From Maridesulfovibrio sp. (GTDB lineage Bacteria > Desulfobacterota > Desulfovibrionia > Desulfovibrionales > Desulfovibrionaceae), in the NCBI RefSeq assembly GCF_963676065.1, contig NZ_OY780933.1, positions 806,001 to 870,000 on the forward strand: DNA of 64,000 nt, written 5' to 3'. How positions within the stretch are numbered: position 1 is the stretch's first letter; each line of letters starts with the position of its first letter. The notes under the pieces were generated by a model. That model made no database searches, had not been told where the DNA came from, and was given only the letters and a program-made list of their open reading frames with translations. The translations under genes were made by a program, and so were the position numbers. Below are positions 44,901-53,398 of this stretch, piece after piece.

Positions 44901-45137
44901 TTCAACATTTTCAAGATCATCCAGCGCATCTTCAATCTTTTTGGTCACCAATGCTTCCACATCGGACGGTGAAGCTCCCGGCAGAAACCCGGAGATTACA
45001 ACCTTTCCCATATGAACGTTAGGATAACGCTCAACAGGAAGATCGACCATGCTGAATACTCCAACAATCATCAACAGGATGAAAATGATATTGATGAAAA
45101 CCGTCTGTTTAAGGGTAAAATGTAATAATTTTTTCAT
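41967..45137 (-). CDS. RND-family efflux pump, inner-membrane transporter
   Basis: 1056 residues, twelve helices, AcrB-like. Starts LLHFTLKQTVFINIIFILLM and has the proton-relay Asp pair in SGIIVDDAIVVVENVFRHI, plus VGVTGVVVNDSLVLLDF in the second half and two large periplasmic loops. Exports hydrophobic or other toxic compounds with the adaptor encoded upstream and an outer-membrane channel not found here. Its ribosome-binding site (GGAGGC) lies at the edge of the dispersed repeat that separates it from the adaptor gene. Confidence 0.94.
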   Translation of the reverse strand: MKKLLHFTLKQTVFINIIFILLMIVGVFSMVDLPVERYPNVHMGKVVISGFLPGASPSDVEALVTKKIEDALDDLENVEYIRSRSFRERSSIMVKFLDDTDYAKGYDELRFRVLSIQNDLPREMDPPVFTEINVSEWLPVIRVCLVGDRANRALSMMADEMKVPLRKIPGVNEVEVEGEYTREFHVNLDPRKLVRFKLTFDDVARALDDANISIPAGDFSSVDGEFVIVVDERFRTREEIADTIVRMDGDGSFVTVGDVLSSAFVSYRDPQVITSVNGRNAVTLKIVKSLDGNAVNIAEDVVKVTDSYKDLLEKEGVEVVLTSDQRVHIEDAIKTLGMNLLVGIVLVFVIIYLFMGFRNAALTTVGVPFAFLVTMIIMKLTGNSLNQITLFSFVLVSGIIVDDAIVVVENVFRHIQEGKPLKDAVVDGTSEVFLPVISATATTVAAFLPMLLMTGSTGEFFAQVPKAVTFALVASLVECLLILPPHFLDWPGADKLMKNSEKHTRERGFMIPLRRWTDKLLSVAIRFRFVSLAAVFGLFVVSIIILGVSVSGKLPLIKIKFYPDDYSLYYIELEGPVATPIELTSDKLKRISVFVEKMGPGIAKSASAFAGFYLNEDYEVVYGSNLGNIVVEMPTKDKQVFADAPENDPGAHLEYMRRKLDKFKEPGWTYRIRPEKDGPPSGKDINIRVLGADHTSVKGLAAAILKFLKENDALSPNLVNLATDDGTPNRIFRFNPINERIAEYGLTPKQVAGLSGSVLDGRFVGKFRLSDEDVDLRLKIDPQYLNSPEDALSVPVLEHNESPVRIGDICNVSMYMEPGQFNRYMGQRAVTITANIKPGSRLSSPVAVKKVSDFYESVQADYPGATVNFSGEYESTRKSYTSLVYAFMTAILIIYLILATQFQSYVQPVIILSAVVFSLTGVILGTFFSQTIFTVNSFIATVGVTGVVVNDSLVLLDFMNKIYKSGINRKAAMREAVRIRLRPILLTTLTTTLGLLPMAVGIPSYSLVWGAMASTFVTGLCTATFLTLFIIPIEWDLLMGFMEWRAKRRKVKEGTV

Positions 45138-45143
45138 TCTTTT

Positions 45144-45244
45144 AATGCCTCCGGAGGCCCTTAAATGACCAGAGAATACTTTTGGAAAATGTTCCTCTGG
45201 CCTCTACTACAGCTTTTAATCAAGCTTCGCTGCTGGTGAATATA
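45144..45244 (+). repeat. Dispersed intergenic repeat, copy 5, inside the RND operon
   Basis: ATGCCTCCGGAGGCC, then CCAGAGAA...TTCCTCTGG hairpin, then TTTTAATCAAGCTTCGCTGC and GAATAT: same block order as copy 1. It fills nearly all of the 114 bp between the adaptor stop and the pump start; transcription of the operon reads it in the minus direction. Confidence 0.75.
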
Positions 45245-45251
45245 AATCTGT

Positions 45252-46268
45252 TTAGGGCTTGGTAAGAAATTCTTCCCCGGCTTTAACAGCCCGTGAAGAG
45301 ACGCGAACTTTTCCATCCGCAGTATCGCCAAGCACAAGTACTTTTACGCGCACTCCGTCTGGACGGACTAAAAAAGTATCGTCGTAGGCTTTGAGCAATG
45401 CTGACTTAGGAATAACAATTGCCCCGCCCGGATCAGGCATTTTAATTTCCAACTCAGCACGCAAACCTCCCCGAAATCCAAATTTGCCCTTTCTGATTTC
45501 CAAATCCACTTCCACCTTGCGTGTATCTGGATCAAAATCAGGGGAAATACGTTCAAGTTCGGCTGGAACTTCAAGGGATATATCCGGAAGATTAAGCTTT
45601 ATATTCTTTGAGTTGCGGATCTTTTTAAGCTCGGGAATTGTCAGTGCATAAGGAACCAGAAGTGTTTTAAAATTGCCAAGTTCTGCGACCTTTTCACCTT
45701 TGTTGACCCATTCACCCGGCTCAATATAACGCTTAATGACACGCCAGCCACCCGGTCCGCGCAGGGTATAGCGCCGCAGATGCTCACGGTCTACGTTCAG
45801 CTTGAGCTGTGTAGAGCGCAGCAAAGCTTCCGCAGATTCAAAATTACGAATGTGAAGGTCCAGTTCAGATTGGGAGGCGGTATTCTGTTTAACCAGTTTG
45901 GTATACCGTTTGGCTTCCTTGTCATAATAAGTCAGATCTGAACGCAACCGTTTTAAATCAGCTTGCAACTGGGCAATTTCAAGCTTGATGAATGTGGGGT
46001 CCAGCTCGGCAAACTTTCCACTATCTACGATTGTATCGCCCACATCGGCATACACCTTTGTACAGACAGCAGATTCTTCACTGACCAGAGTCATGGTCAC
46101 CCTTGGCCGGGTGAATCCTGTCAGCATGATAATTCTTGAAGCCTGCTCAGCTTTAAAAACAGCGGCGGAAGAAGCATGGGCATTCGCCGATAAAAAAATA
46201 AGACTGACTACATGCAACATAAGCAGAAGGATGAACTTCAGCACAATCGGTCTGCTTTGTATCTTCAT
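45252..46268 (-). CDS. RND efflux periplasmic adaptor (membrane fusion protein)
   Basis: 338 residues with a signal/anchor (FILLLMLHVVSLIFLSANAHA). Lipoyl-like half motifs flank a coiled-coil hairpin (LEIAQLQADLKRLRSDLTYY, SQSELDLHIRNFESAEALLR), followed by beta-barrel regions (EPGEWVNKGEKVAELGNFKT, IVIPKSALLKAYDDTFLVR). Bridges the RND pump encoded next to the outer-membrane channel. Shorter than typical AcrA (about 397 residues). Precedes the pump gene in the same operon. Confidence 0.9.
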   Translation of the reverse strand: MKIQSRPIVLKFILLLMLHVVSLIFLSANAHASSAAVFKAEQASRIIMLTGFTRPRVTMTLVSEESAVCTKVYADVGDTIVDSGKFAELDPTFIKLEIAQLQADLKRLRSDLTYYDKEAKRYTKLVKQNTASQSELDLHIRNFESAEALLRSTQLKLNVDREHLRRYTLRGPGGWRVIKRYIEPGEWVNKGEKVAELGNFKTLLVPYALTIPELKKIRNSKNIKLNLPDISLEVPAELERISPDFDPDTRKVEVDLEIRKGKFGFRGGLRAELEIKMPDPGGAIVIPKSALLKAYDDTFLVRPDGVRVKVLVLGDTADGKVRVSSRAVKAGEEFLTKP

Positions 46269-46391
46269 TATTTACCCCTTATATAAATTTTCTTTTAAAA
46301 CGGATAACAATGCCGCTTTAACGACAAAAGAAGCACCAGTCATCATGCATTGGTTTTTCATTTCATAACGATCTTATCTATAGACAAAATA

Positions 46392-46437
46392 AAAAAACGA
46401 CCATGCATTTTTTATCAAATGCAGATGGCCGTTTTTT
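46392..46437 (-). terminator. Intrinsic terminator of the two-component operon
   Basis: Imperfect hairpin AAAACGACCATGCATTT ... AAATGCAGATGGCCGTTTT with T's on both sides, 37 bp beyond the stop of the HD-GYP gene. Confidence 0.8.
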
Positions 46438-46473
46438 AACTAATTTTATCAGTCTGTTAATTATAGATATAAA

Positions 46474-47532
46474 CTAATCTGCACTACTTTCCAGTATCTC
46501 AAGAATATCATCTAGTTTATCAAAGAAAACATCGATCAGTTGCGGGTCAAAATGAGTACCGCGACCTTCTTTCATAATTTCGAGCGATTTTTCTACACTG
46601 AAAGGTTCTTTGTAAGGACGTCTGCTGGTCAAGGCATCGAAAACATCGGCAATAGCGCAAATTCTACCGGGAAACGGTATCTTTTCTCCTGAGAGGCCAC
46701 TGGGATATCCTGAGCCATTCCATTTTTCATGATGGCTCAAGGCTATTACAGCACCCATGTTGATATAGTCGGAGCTGCCCATGGAAAGTATTTTTCCGCC
46801 GATAATGGGGTGGCTTTTCATGATGTCCCATTCTTCCAAATCCAATTTACCGGGCTTAAGCAGAATACTATCCGGAATTCCTATTTTGCCGATATCATGC
46901 ATGGGGCTGCTGGTATGAATCAACTGGACTGTTTTCTTATCCAGACCAATTTCCGCAGCAATAATTCTGCTGTATTCGGCCATTCTGATCAGATGGTCGG
47001 CTGTATCTTCATCCTTGTATTCAGCAGCGGCACAAAGATGGTGAATGGTCTCTACATGAGCTTCATCAAGCTTAGCCAGAGCTTCGCGCAACTCCGCAGT
47101 GCGGTTTTCCACCATCGCATGAAGGTCGGACTGAAAAGATTTGATTTCATCCTGCTGGCTTTTCTGCTTGAGCATGGATTCGGTGCGTATTCTAAGCTCC
47201 ACAAGATCGATGGGCTTGGTGATAAAATCATTCGCGCCTACAGAAACAGCTTTAAGCCGGTCATCCTTCTGAGAAAGGGTTGTGACCATAATCACCGGGA
47301 TATCTTGCGTTTCTTCATTTTCGCGAATTTTTGCGACAAACTCAAATCCATTCATCACCGGCATCATCACATCACTCAGGACCAGATCGAAAGTACGGTC
47401 CAGCTTCTCAAGAGCCACCACCGCGTTCTCTGAACTTACCACCTCGTACCCAAGCTTAGTAAGAATGCCTTCCAGCAGAACAATATTGTGCGGTTCATCA
47501 TCAACAACCAGTATTTTTCGTCTGCGTTCCAT
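46474..47532 (-). CDS. Response regulator with HD-GYP domain
   Basis: 352 residues. N-terminal receiver domain: KILVVDDEPHNIVLLEGIL, phospho-acceptor Asp in DLVLSDVMMPVMNG, Lys in DFITKPIDL. After a helical linker comes an HD-GYP domain with HTSSPMHDIGKIGIPDSIL, HHEKWNGSGYPSGLSGEKIP and DVFDALTSRRPYK; the metal/catalytic HD and GYP residues are intact, so it likely hydrolyses cyclic-di-GMP. Start codon overlaps the stop of the upstream kinase gene by one base (TAATG), a classic coupled pair. Confidence 0.94.
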   Translation of the reverse strand: MERRRKILVVDDEPHNIVLLEGILTKLGYEVVSSENAVVALEKLDRTFDLVLSDVMMPVMNGFEFVAKIRENEETQDIPVIMVTTLSQKDDRLKAVSVGANDFITKPIDLVELRIRTESMLKQKSQQDEIKSFQSDLHAMVENRTAELREALAKLDEAHVETIHHLCAAAEYKDEDTADHLIRMAEYSRIIAAEIGLDKKTVQLIHTSSPMHDIGKIGIPDSILLKPGKLDLEEWDIMKSHPIIGGKILSMGSSDYINMGAVIALSHHEKWNGSGYPSGLSGEKIPFPGRICAIADVFDALTSRRPYKEPFSVEKSLEIMKEGRGTHFDPQLIDVFFDKLDDILEILESSAD

Positions 47533-50216
47533 TAATAACCATCCCGTTTATCAAATCGTTCCCGGGGAATCGTAATAATTATTCTTGTTTCATTAAGTTC
47601 ATCGAAAGTACGCATTTCAATTTCATAATGCATTGCTTCAGTCATCAGCTTTGCCGAATATGTTCCCAAGCCGGTCCCGTTATCTTTCCCTTGAGTGACA
47701 TATTTATGGAAAAACCTATCCCGGATCGGAAGCGGAACAACGCCTTTATTGCACACAGAGATGGTAATATCATCCCCCTGCTCAAATGCGATAATTATAT
47801 CTTCACCAAAAGGAGATGCCTCAATTGCGTTGGTAAGCAGCCCTGACAGAAGAGAATAAATCAGCTTCTCCTCTCCCCATACCAGCAATTTTTCAGCATA
47901 ATCGCTCTCTCCATCAACTAAGACCTTAACATCAACCTTACTGGCGGAAATTTGAGACCCACTGTTTGCAACAACCTGACGCGCCACACCGAGCGCATCA
48001 ATCCGCAGGGGAAAATATTCGTATCTTCCGGTTTCCATCTTGAACATATCCAACGACATATCGATCATAGTGAGCATTTTCTTACCCGAATTTTCGATTG
48101 TCTTGAGTAGTTCCCTCTGGTTATCTGTAAGGTTGTCATCCATTTGCAGCAACCCCGGAAAACCTATGATTCCGTTCAGGGGAGTTTTTAAATCATGGCG
48201 CATTATCAAGTCTACATCAGATTTGAGCTGTTCAAGCTCCTTTTTGTCGCTGATTTCTTCTTTAACACCCACATAGCTGACAATTTCTCCAACGGAATTG
48301 TAGACAGGTGAAATTGATGCTGCCTCCCAATAAAAAGTTCCATCTTTCTTCTTATTTAGAATCTCGCCGCGCCATGTTTCGCCGGTGCTGATAGTCTCCC
48401 ACATATCCTCGTAAAACTTGTCATCATGTTCTCCGGACTTGAGAATCCTGGAATTCTGACCTAGGACTTCTTCATTGGAATAACCGCTTTCTTTGCAAAA
48501 ATAAGGGTTCACGTAATTAATATCACCCTTGGTGTCGGTAATAACAACAGAAACAGGTGCGTTTTCTATGGCCCGGCTTAGAATTTTAAGTTTTTCTTCA
48601 TGGGCTTTCCTTTCGGTTATATCATAAACCACGCCTTCGTAGACATTCTCCTCCAGCCCGTAATCATAGGCCAGATAGACGTAAACAACCATAAACCGTT
48701 CCTGACCGTCCGGAGTGGTAAACTGAATTTCATATTCAGTTGATTCAACTTTACCGGCAATAACCGACGCAATTTTTTCCGTGGCAAGAGCCAATGAATC
48801 AGGACTGAAATTAAAAAGTTCCGTCCACTTACGTCCTATACCTTCCTCGGGAGATCCGAACCCAAGATAGGAAAAACCTTCACTTAAACGGATAAATTTA
48901 CCATCAATTGTATGGGAAAAAAATACGAACTGGCGACTAAGCTTATTCGTCACATGTTCAAAACGATTTTTACTTTCACGAAGCTTGTGCTCTATTTGTT
49001 TACGCTCGGTAATATCATGTATCGTACCGTATGAGCTGAGCGGTTTACCGTCTTCGTCATATATGAATTTACCCTGCTTGGAAATATATCGCACCTCACC
49101 GTCAGGTCTTACAATACGGTGATCAAGAGCAAACAGCTCCCCTGTTTCCATAGCTTTTTTAAAGGTATCCTGAACATCGTTTCTATCCTGCGGGTGAACT
49201 AAAACATAAAATTTATCGAGTGTAGGTTTAAAAGTATCCTCCATGACCCCGAAAATACGGTAAACCTCTTCAGACCAGAATAAGCGGTTATTTGAAATAT
49301 CCAGCGACCAGTTACCGAGATGCGCAATGGACTGAGCTTCGCTTAGTTTGGACCTGACCATTTCAATCTCGGATCTCTTAGTGATAACTTTGTATATTGA
49401 AAAAGAAATACTTATAACCAGAAGCAGCATTACCATGTGCAGTAATGGCGATTCAGGGGGAACAACATCCCATCCATTTTCTGGTATGGCTGCTATCTGC
49501 CATTTACCGGAGGAAAGTACTACCTCCATGATCACAGCCTCTTTATCCGGATCAAATAAATCTTCATTACCGTAGATGACAGAACTTTCAGCATCCTGAC
49601 CGTCAAATCCACGCACGGAAATCTCTAAATCGGAAACTTCATTCAGTCCGGCATGTTCAAGCATGAGGTTAGCATCGAAAGTGGCGGAAACCATACCCCA
49701 GAAATATTCACTGGAGCGGATAAATACAGGAGCCTCTCCTACAAGTCCCGTTCCCCCTTCAGCAAGATCAACAGGTCCTGTTAAAATCATTTTTCCCGTA
49801 CTGGAAATGTTTTTAATATCTTGCCACCGGCTCTCGCTTAATCTGTAATCCTGACCGATCAAGCCATTATAACCCACGGTAGGATAGACATATTTGACAA
49901 CATAATCCGGAGCGGCGCTGACAATCCTGATCAAATCAGATTTGAACATCATCCCTTGGGAATACTGATCAAAATCCATTTTACTCAGATTGGGCTGATA
50001 CGATATATAGTCAGCAAGACCCTGAACTAGAAGAAGGTTGCCGTTCAGCTCCTTTTCGATACGCGCACGTAAGGCAGATGTCTCATGATACACATTTAAA
50101 AGGAGATCATTCCTATGTCTTTGATAAAGCTGATACTGAACAAAAATATCCAGCAGCACAAAGATAGAAACCGTAACTAGGATGTATTTAATTATACTGT
50201 ATTTTGTACTACGCAT
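47532..50216 (-). CDS. Multi-PAS sensor histidine kinase with periplasmic sensor
   Basis: 894 residues. A first membrane helix (IIKYILVTVSIFVLLDIFVQ), a periplasmic CHASE-like domain of about 240 residues (LNGNLLLVQGLADYISYQP...), a second helix (LLHMVMLLLVISISFSIYKV), three PAS/PAC units (e.g. GTIHDITERKQIE, GVVYDITERKAHE), then HisKA with MRHDLKTPLNGIIGFPGLLQ and a HATPase domain (LTNAIEASPFGEDIIIAFEQ, NGTGLGTYSAKLM). Phosphorylates probably the HD-GYP regulator encoded directly downstream. Ligand unknown. Confidence 0.92.
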   Translation of the reverse strand: MRSTKYSIIKYILVTVSIFVLLDIFVQYQLYQRHRNDLLLNVYHETSALRARIEKELNGNLLLVQGLADYISYQPNLSKMDFDQYSQGMMFKSDLIRIVSAAPDYVVKYVYPTVGYNGLIGQDYRLSESRWQDIKNISSTGKMILTGPVDLAEGGTGLVGEAPVFIRSSEYFWGMVSATFDANLMLEHAGLNEVSDLEISVRGFDGQDAESSVIYGNEDLFDPDKEAVIMEVVLSSGKWQIAAIPENGWDVVPPESPLLHMVMLLLVISISFSIYKVITKRSEIEMVRSKLSEAQSIAHLGNWSLDISNNRLFWSEEVYRIFGVMEDTFKPTLDKFYVLVHPQDRNDVQDTFKKAMETGELFALDHRIVRPDGEVRYISKQGKFIYDEDGKPLSSYGTIHDITERKQIEHKLRESKNRFEHVTNKLSRQFVFFSHTIDGKFIRLSEGFSYLGFGSPEEGIGRKWTELFNFSPDSLALATEKIASVIAGKVESTEYEIQFTTPDGQERFMVVYVYLAYDYGLEENVYEGVVYDITERKAHEEKLKILSRAIENAPVSVVITDTKGDINYVNPYFCKESGYSNEEVLGQNSRILKSGEHDDKFYEDMWETISTGETWRGEILNKKKDGTFYWEAASISPVYNSVGEIVSYVGVKEEISDKKELEQLKSDVDLIMRHDLKTPLNGIIGFPGLLQMDDNLTDNQRELLKTIENSGKKMLTMIDMSLDMFKMETGRYEYFPLRIDALGVARQVVANSGSQISASKVDVKVLVDGESDYAEKLLVWGEEKLIYSLLSGLLTNAIEASPFGEDIIIAFEQGDDITISVCNKGVVPLPIRDRFFHKYVTQGKDNGTGLGTYSAKLMTEAMHYEIEMRTFDELNETRIIITIPRERFDKRDGY

Positions 50217-50240
50217 GATTGAACATCAAAAAAAATCGCT

Positions 50241-51599
50241 TTATTTATCACATTTACCGGAAAGAGGGCAACTTCGCAGAACTAAAAAACCTAAAATACC
50301 GGAAACAATTGAAGCTGCGAGAATACTGAATTTAGCATCAATTATGAATTGGGAAGAAGCATCCCAGGCAAGCGTGGTAATAAAAATAGACATGGTAAAG
50401 CCTATGCCTGCCAAAAGAGACGCCCCAAAAAAATGACCTGGAACAAGTGTCTTAGGCATTTCTGCAAGACCTGTTTTCACAACAATCCAACTAGCAGTGC
50501 AGATGCCTACAACTTTTCCTACAATCAAGCCGAAAAAAATGCCGAGGCTTACCGGATGAAAAATATCAAGCCCTCCGCCTTCAGCGTTAAAATTTATCCC
50601 CGCATTGGCAAAGGCAAAAATGGGCATAATACCAAAGGCAACATAGTAATGCAGATTATGTTCAATCCTTTTCAGTGGAGGACTGGCCATAAGTACATCC
50701 CGGCTCATATTACCAAGTGCTGAAATCATCTGCTTATTTGAAAGGGTTATCCTGTTGTTATCCCCTCCCATTTCATATTCCATGAGATGGTTACGCATGG
50801 GCACCAGAAAATCTGTACAGCAGATCCTTGTCGAAGCAGGAATGGTCATAGCCGCCAACACTCCCGCTACAGTGGCATGTACACCGCTTTTCAGGAATGC
50901 CAGCCACATCAGGCAACCGAAAAAAAGATATGGCAGGGGATGCCGCACGCCGAGCCTGTTCAAAATGATCATACAAATGAAAAAAAGGATTCCCAGACCT
51001 ATTATCCAGAGAGAGACGCCTGAAGAATAAAACACTGCAATAACCAGAATCGCACCGATATCGTCGACAATGGCCACGGCAGTTAGGAAGACTTTAAGAC
51101 TGAGCGGCACCCTATCCCCGAGCATGGAAAGTATACCAAGCGAAAAGGCAATATCCGTGGCCATGGGTATTCCCCAGCCGTCTACAGAGCTAGTTCCAAT
51201 ATTGAAAAAGTAATAAACCAAGGCAGGTACGACCATTCCGCCAACGGCCGCAAAAATAGGTAAAGAAGCCTGTCTGAAAGAATTCAGTTCTCCAACAAGA
51301 ATTTCGCTTTTGATTTCAAGACCGACCAGGAAAAAGAAAATAGCCATCAACCCGTCATTAATCCAGAGAATGACCGGTTTGGAAAGAATAAACTCGCCTG
51401 CTCCAACGGTTAAGGGAACGTTTTTAAACGATTCATAGAGATTTCCCAAGGGAGAATTAGCCCAGACCAAGGCAAGAATAGTCGCTATGATCAGAACAAG
51501 ACCGCCCGATGATTCAATTCTTACAAACTCATAAAAAGGCTGTAGCATTTTATCTATTCGGGGCTGATTTTCTTTAGTTGGTGCTTCCGGCTTACTCAT
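50241..51599 (-). CDS. nhaA: Na+/H+ antiporter NhaA
   Basis: 452 residues. Twelve hydrophobic segments with NhaA signatures: FFFLVGLEIKSEILVGEL, PMATDIAFSLGILSMLGDRV and the ion-binding Asp pair in TAVAIVDDIGAILVIAVFY; C-terminal FGIMPIFAFANAGINF. Expels sodium in exchange for protons, fitting a marine or saline habitat. The C-terminus runs about 50 residues longer than E. coli NhaA. Single gene. Confidence 0.95.
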   Translation of the reverse strand: MSKPEAPTKENQPRIDKMLQPFYEFVRIESSGGLVLIIATILALVWANSPLGNLYESFKNVPLTVGAGEFILSKPVILWINDGLMAIFFFLVGLEIKSEILVGELNSFRQASLPIFAAVGGMVVPALVYYFFNIGTSSVDGWGIPMATDIAFSLGILSMLGDRVPLSLKVFLTAVAIVDDIGAILVIAVFYSSGVSLWIIGLGILFFICMIILNRLGVRHPLPYLFFGCLMWLAFLKSGVHATVAGVLAAMTIPASTRICCTDFLVPMRNHLMEYEMGGDNNRITLSNKQMISALGNMSRDVLMASPPLKRIEHNLHYYVAFGIMPIFAFANAGINFNAEGGGLDIFHPVSLGIFFGLIVGKVVGICTASWIVVKTGLAEMPKTLVPGHFFGASLLAGIGFTMSIFITTLAWDASSQFIIDAKFSILAASIVSGILGFLVLRSCPLSGKCDK

Positions 51600-51753
51600 A
51601 GAAAATTCCTGCTTCGTTTTGTAACTGATAATTATTTAGTTAAATGTAAAAGAAACACTACACTTATACCTTTTTTCCACAGGTAAAGCATAACAGGATT
51701 ATATAGCTATGGAAAAGCAATAAAAAACGTTATTAATCAAGGATATTATTTTC

Positions 51754-51794
51754 TTCGGAACCGGGCTGCAGCATTTTCGAAACCCGGTTCCGAA
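51754..51794. terminator. Hairpin, probable weak terminator
   Basis: TTCGGAACCGGG (51754-51765) pairs perfectly with CCCGGTTCCGAA (51783-51794). It is 14 bp beyond the stop of the gene at 51809-52198 on the minus strand. No clear T run. Confidence 0.5.
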
Positions 51795-51808
51795 ATATAA
51801 ATACACAA

Positions 51809-52198
51809 CTACTGGTTTGAATGCGCCTCTTTGATTCTAGTGGCAATATAATCTTTAGGGCCGGCATCATCAGCATCAAAGCAATTTGCATCCTGACCGA
51901 GAAGCCCCTCAGGAACGAAGTCAGCCAGTTCATCGGGGTCGGTGATGCAGTCACCGTAGAAACATACCGAGAGCCAGCGGTTTTCCGGATCATCATCAAT
52001 TACGTCCACCATAACAAAAAGAGGCCATTTATCCTGACCTTTCTTAACACCGCGCATAGAGTAGGTAACACCGGGGCGGGCATGGAATTCAATCTCAGTA
52101 TTATCAAGGGATTCCAGAATCTGCTTGAATTCAACAAAAACATCTTTCACGCCGGCAGGGTCCACAGTCCAATCGGAAATAAATTTTTCCAGTTCCAT
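51809..52198 (-). CDS. Conserved hypothetical protein
   Basis: 129 residues from the ATG at 52198, preceded by CAAGGAG; the frame is open for 48 more codons upstream, but that part reads like a leader and has no good start. Acidic soluble protein (KFISDWTVDPAGVKDVFVEF, WPLFVMVDVIDDDPENRWLS, AIATRIKEAH-like end). No known domain recognised. Divergent from the fur-like gene. Confidence 0.6.
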   Translation of the reverse strand: MELEKFISDWTVDPAGVKDVFVEFKQILESLDNTEIEFHARPGVTYSMRGVKKGQDKWPLFVMVDVIDDDPENRWLSVCFYGDCITDPDELADFVPEGLLGQDANCFDADDAGPKDYIATRIKEAHSNQ

Positions 52199-52423
52199 CT
52201 TGAATAAACTCCTTGGTTGAATTTTACCAATTTCCTGTACAGACATACAGATCAGCCCTGAAAGACATAACAAATTTATTATCAGGACATATTTCTGTAA
52301 CTTTTTTGCGATATTCATACTCCCATGCATAAATATGGGCAATGATCAATTGACATAGCTCTTCAAATCAATGTAAGTGAACTGTATTCCTCAAGGTAAT
52401 CATAAAATTTTGGATACAGTTTA

Positions 52424-52864
52424 ATGAAATCAGCACAAGATATATTTACTGAATATCTGACCAGACAAAGACTTAAAATGACTCCCCAGCGCAGAACTAT
52501 CCTTGATGTATTCCTTGCTGAGGAAGGCCATATTTCATCAGAAGAACTGTATAATCTTGTCCGTGACGAAGACTCTTCCATCGGACAAGCTACTGTTTAC
52601 CGCACCCTTAAGCTCCTCGCTGATTCCGGTATTGCCAAATCAGTAGATTTTAATGACGGCGTAATCCGCTATGAGCATAAATATGGACATGAACATCATG
52701 ACCATCTTGTATGCGAGCATTGCGGAAAAACAATCGAAGCCGTAGATAATAAAATCGAACATCTACAGGAAGAACTTGCGGGAAAATACGGTTTCAAACT
52801 TACCCATCATGAAATGTATCTTTTCGGCGTCTGCAAGGAGTGCCAGGAAAAAGGCGATAAATAA
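52424..52864 (+). CDS. Fur-family metalloregulator
   Basis: 146 residues. Winged helix with LTRQRLKMTPQRRTILDVF-type recognition region and SSEELYNLVRDEDSSIGQAT, VYRTLKLLADSGIAK; metal site HEHHDHLVCEHCGK and a second CxxC in GVCKECQEK. Could be Fur (iron) or PerR (peroxide); the sequence alone does not decide. Monocistronic, ended by the hairpin at 52892-52922. I saw no obvious Fur box in the 225 bp upstream. Confidence 0.9.
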   Translation: MKSAQDIFTEYLTRQRLKMTPQRRTILDVFLAEEGHISSEELYNLVRDEDSSIGQATVYRTLKLLADSGIAKSVDFNDGVIRYEHKYGHEHHDHLVCEHCGKTIEAVDNKIEHLQEELAGKYGFKLTHHEMYLFGVCKECQEKGDK

Positions 52865-52891
52865 CGCAAAATTTCCTCACACAAACTTAGA

Positions 52892-52922
52892 AACGCCGCC
52901 TGAAATCAGACGGCGTTTTTTT
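52892..52922 (+). terminator. Intrinsic terminator of the fur-like gene
   Basis: AACGCCGCCTGA-AA-TCAGACGGCGTT hairpin (one mismatch) followed by T's. Confidence 0.9.
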
Positions 52923-53023
52923 GTGGCACAGGTAATTTAAATCATTGTAATTGGCGGGATATCTTTATCCCCTTATCCATAAAACCGAACAAGGCTGCCA
53001 GGCCCCGCTAAACAGAGGATTGT

Positions 53024-53398
53024 ATGATCAAGCCAGACTTTAACAAGATGGGTGGAATGATACCAGCCATCGCTCAGGATGCCGAAACAGGTGAAATCCT
53101 GATGATGGCCTACATGAATGAAGAAGCATGGAATAAAACGCTTGAAACAGGCGACGCCCATTATTGGAGCAGAAGCCGCAACACCCTGTGGCATAAAGGC
53201 GGAACTTCAGGCCATGTGCAGAAAATTAAATCCATAAAAATAGATTGTGACGATGATACTCTTGTACTGCTCATCGATCAGATAGGCGGAGCGGCCTGCC
53301 ACAAAGGCTACAGAAGCTGTTTCTACCGTGAACTCAAGGACGGCGAAGTAATTGAATGCTCGCCCATGGTTTTTGACCCCAAGGAGGTATACAAATAA
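53024..53398 (+). CDS. hisI: Phosphoribosyl-AMP cyclohydrolase
   Basis: 124 residues, cyclohydrolase domain only (no HisE fusion). Third step of histidine synthesis. Motifs: [39 protein letters not shown], zinc Cys in [20 protein letters not shown] and [10 protein letters not shown]. The stop overlaps the hisG start (TAATG). Confidence 0.96.
   Translation: MIKPDFNKMGGMIPAIAQDAETGEILMMAYMNEEAWNKTLETGDAHYWSRSRNTLWHKGGTSGHVQKIKSIKIDCDDDTLVLLIDQIGGAACHKGYRSCFYRELKDGEVIECSPMVFDPKEVYK

Noticed and set aside
52924..52940. TGGCAC followed by AT-rich sequence before hisI as a sigma-54 promoter
   Set aside because: The -12 element TTGC is absent at the right distance.
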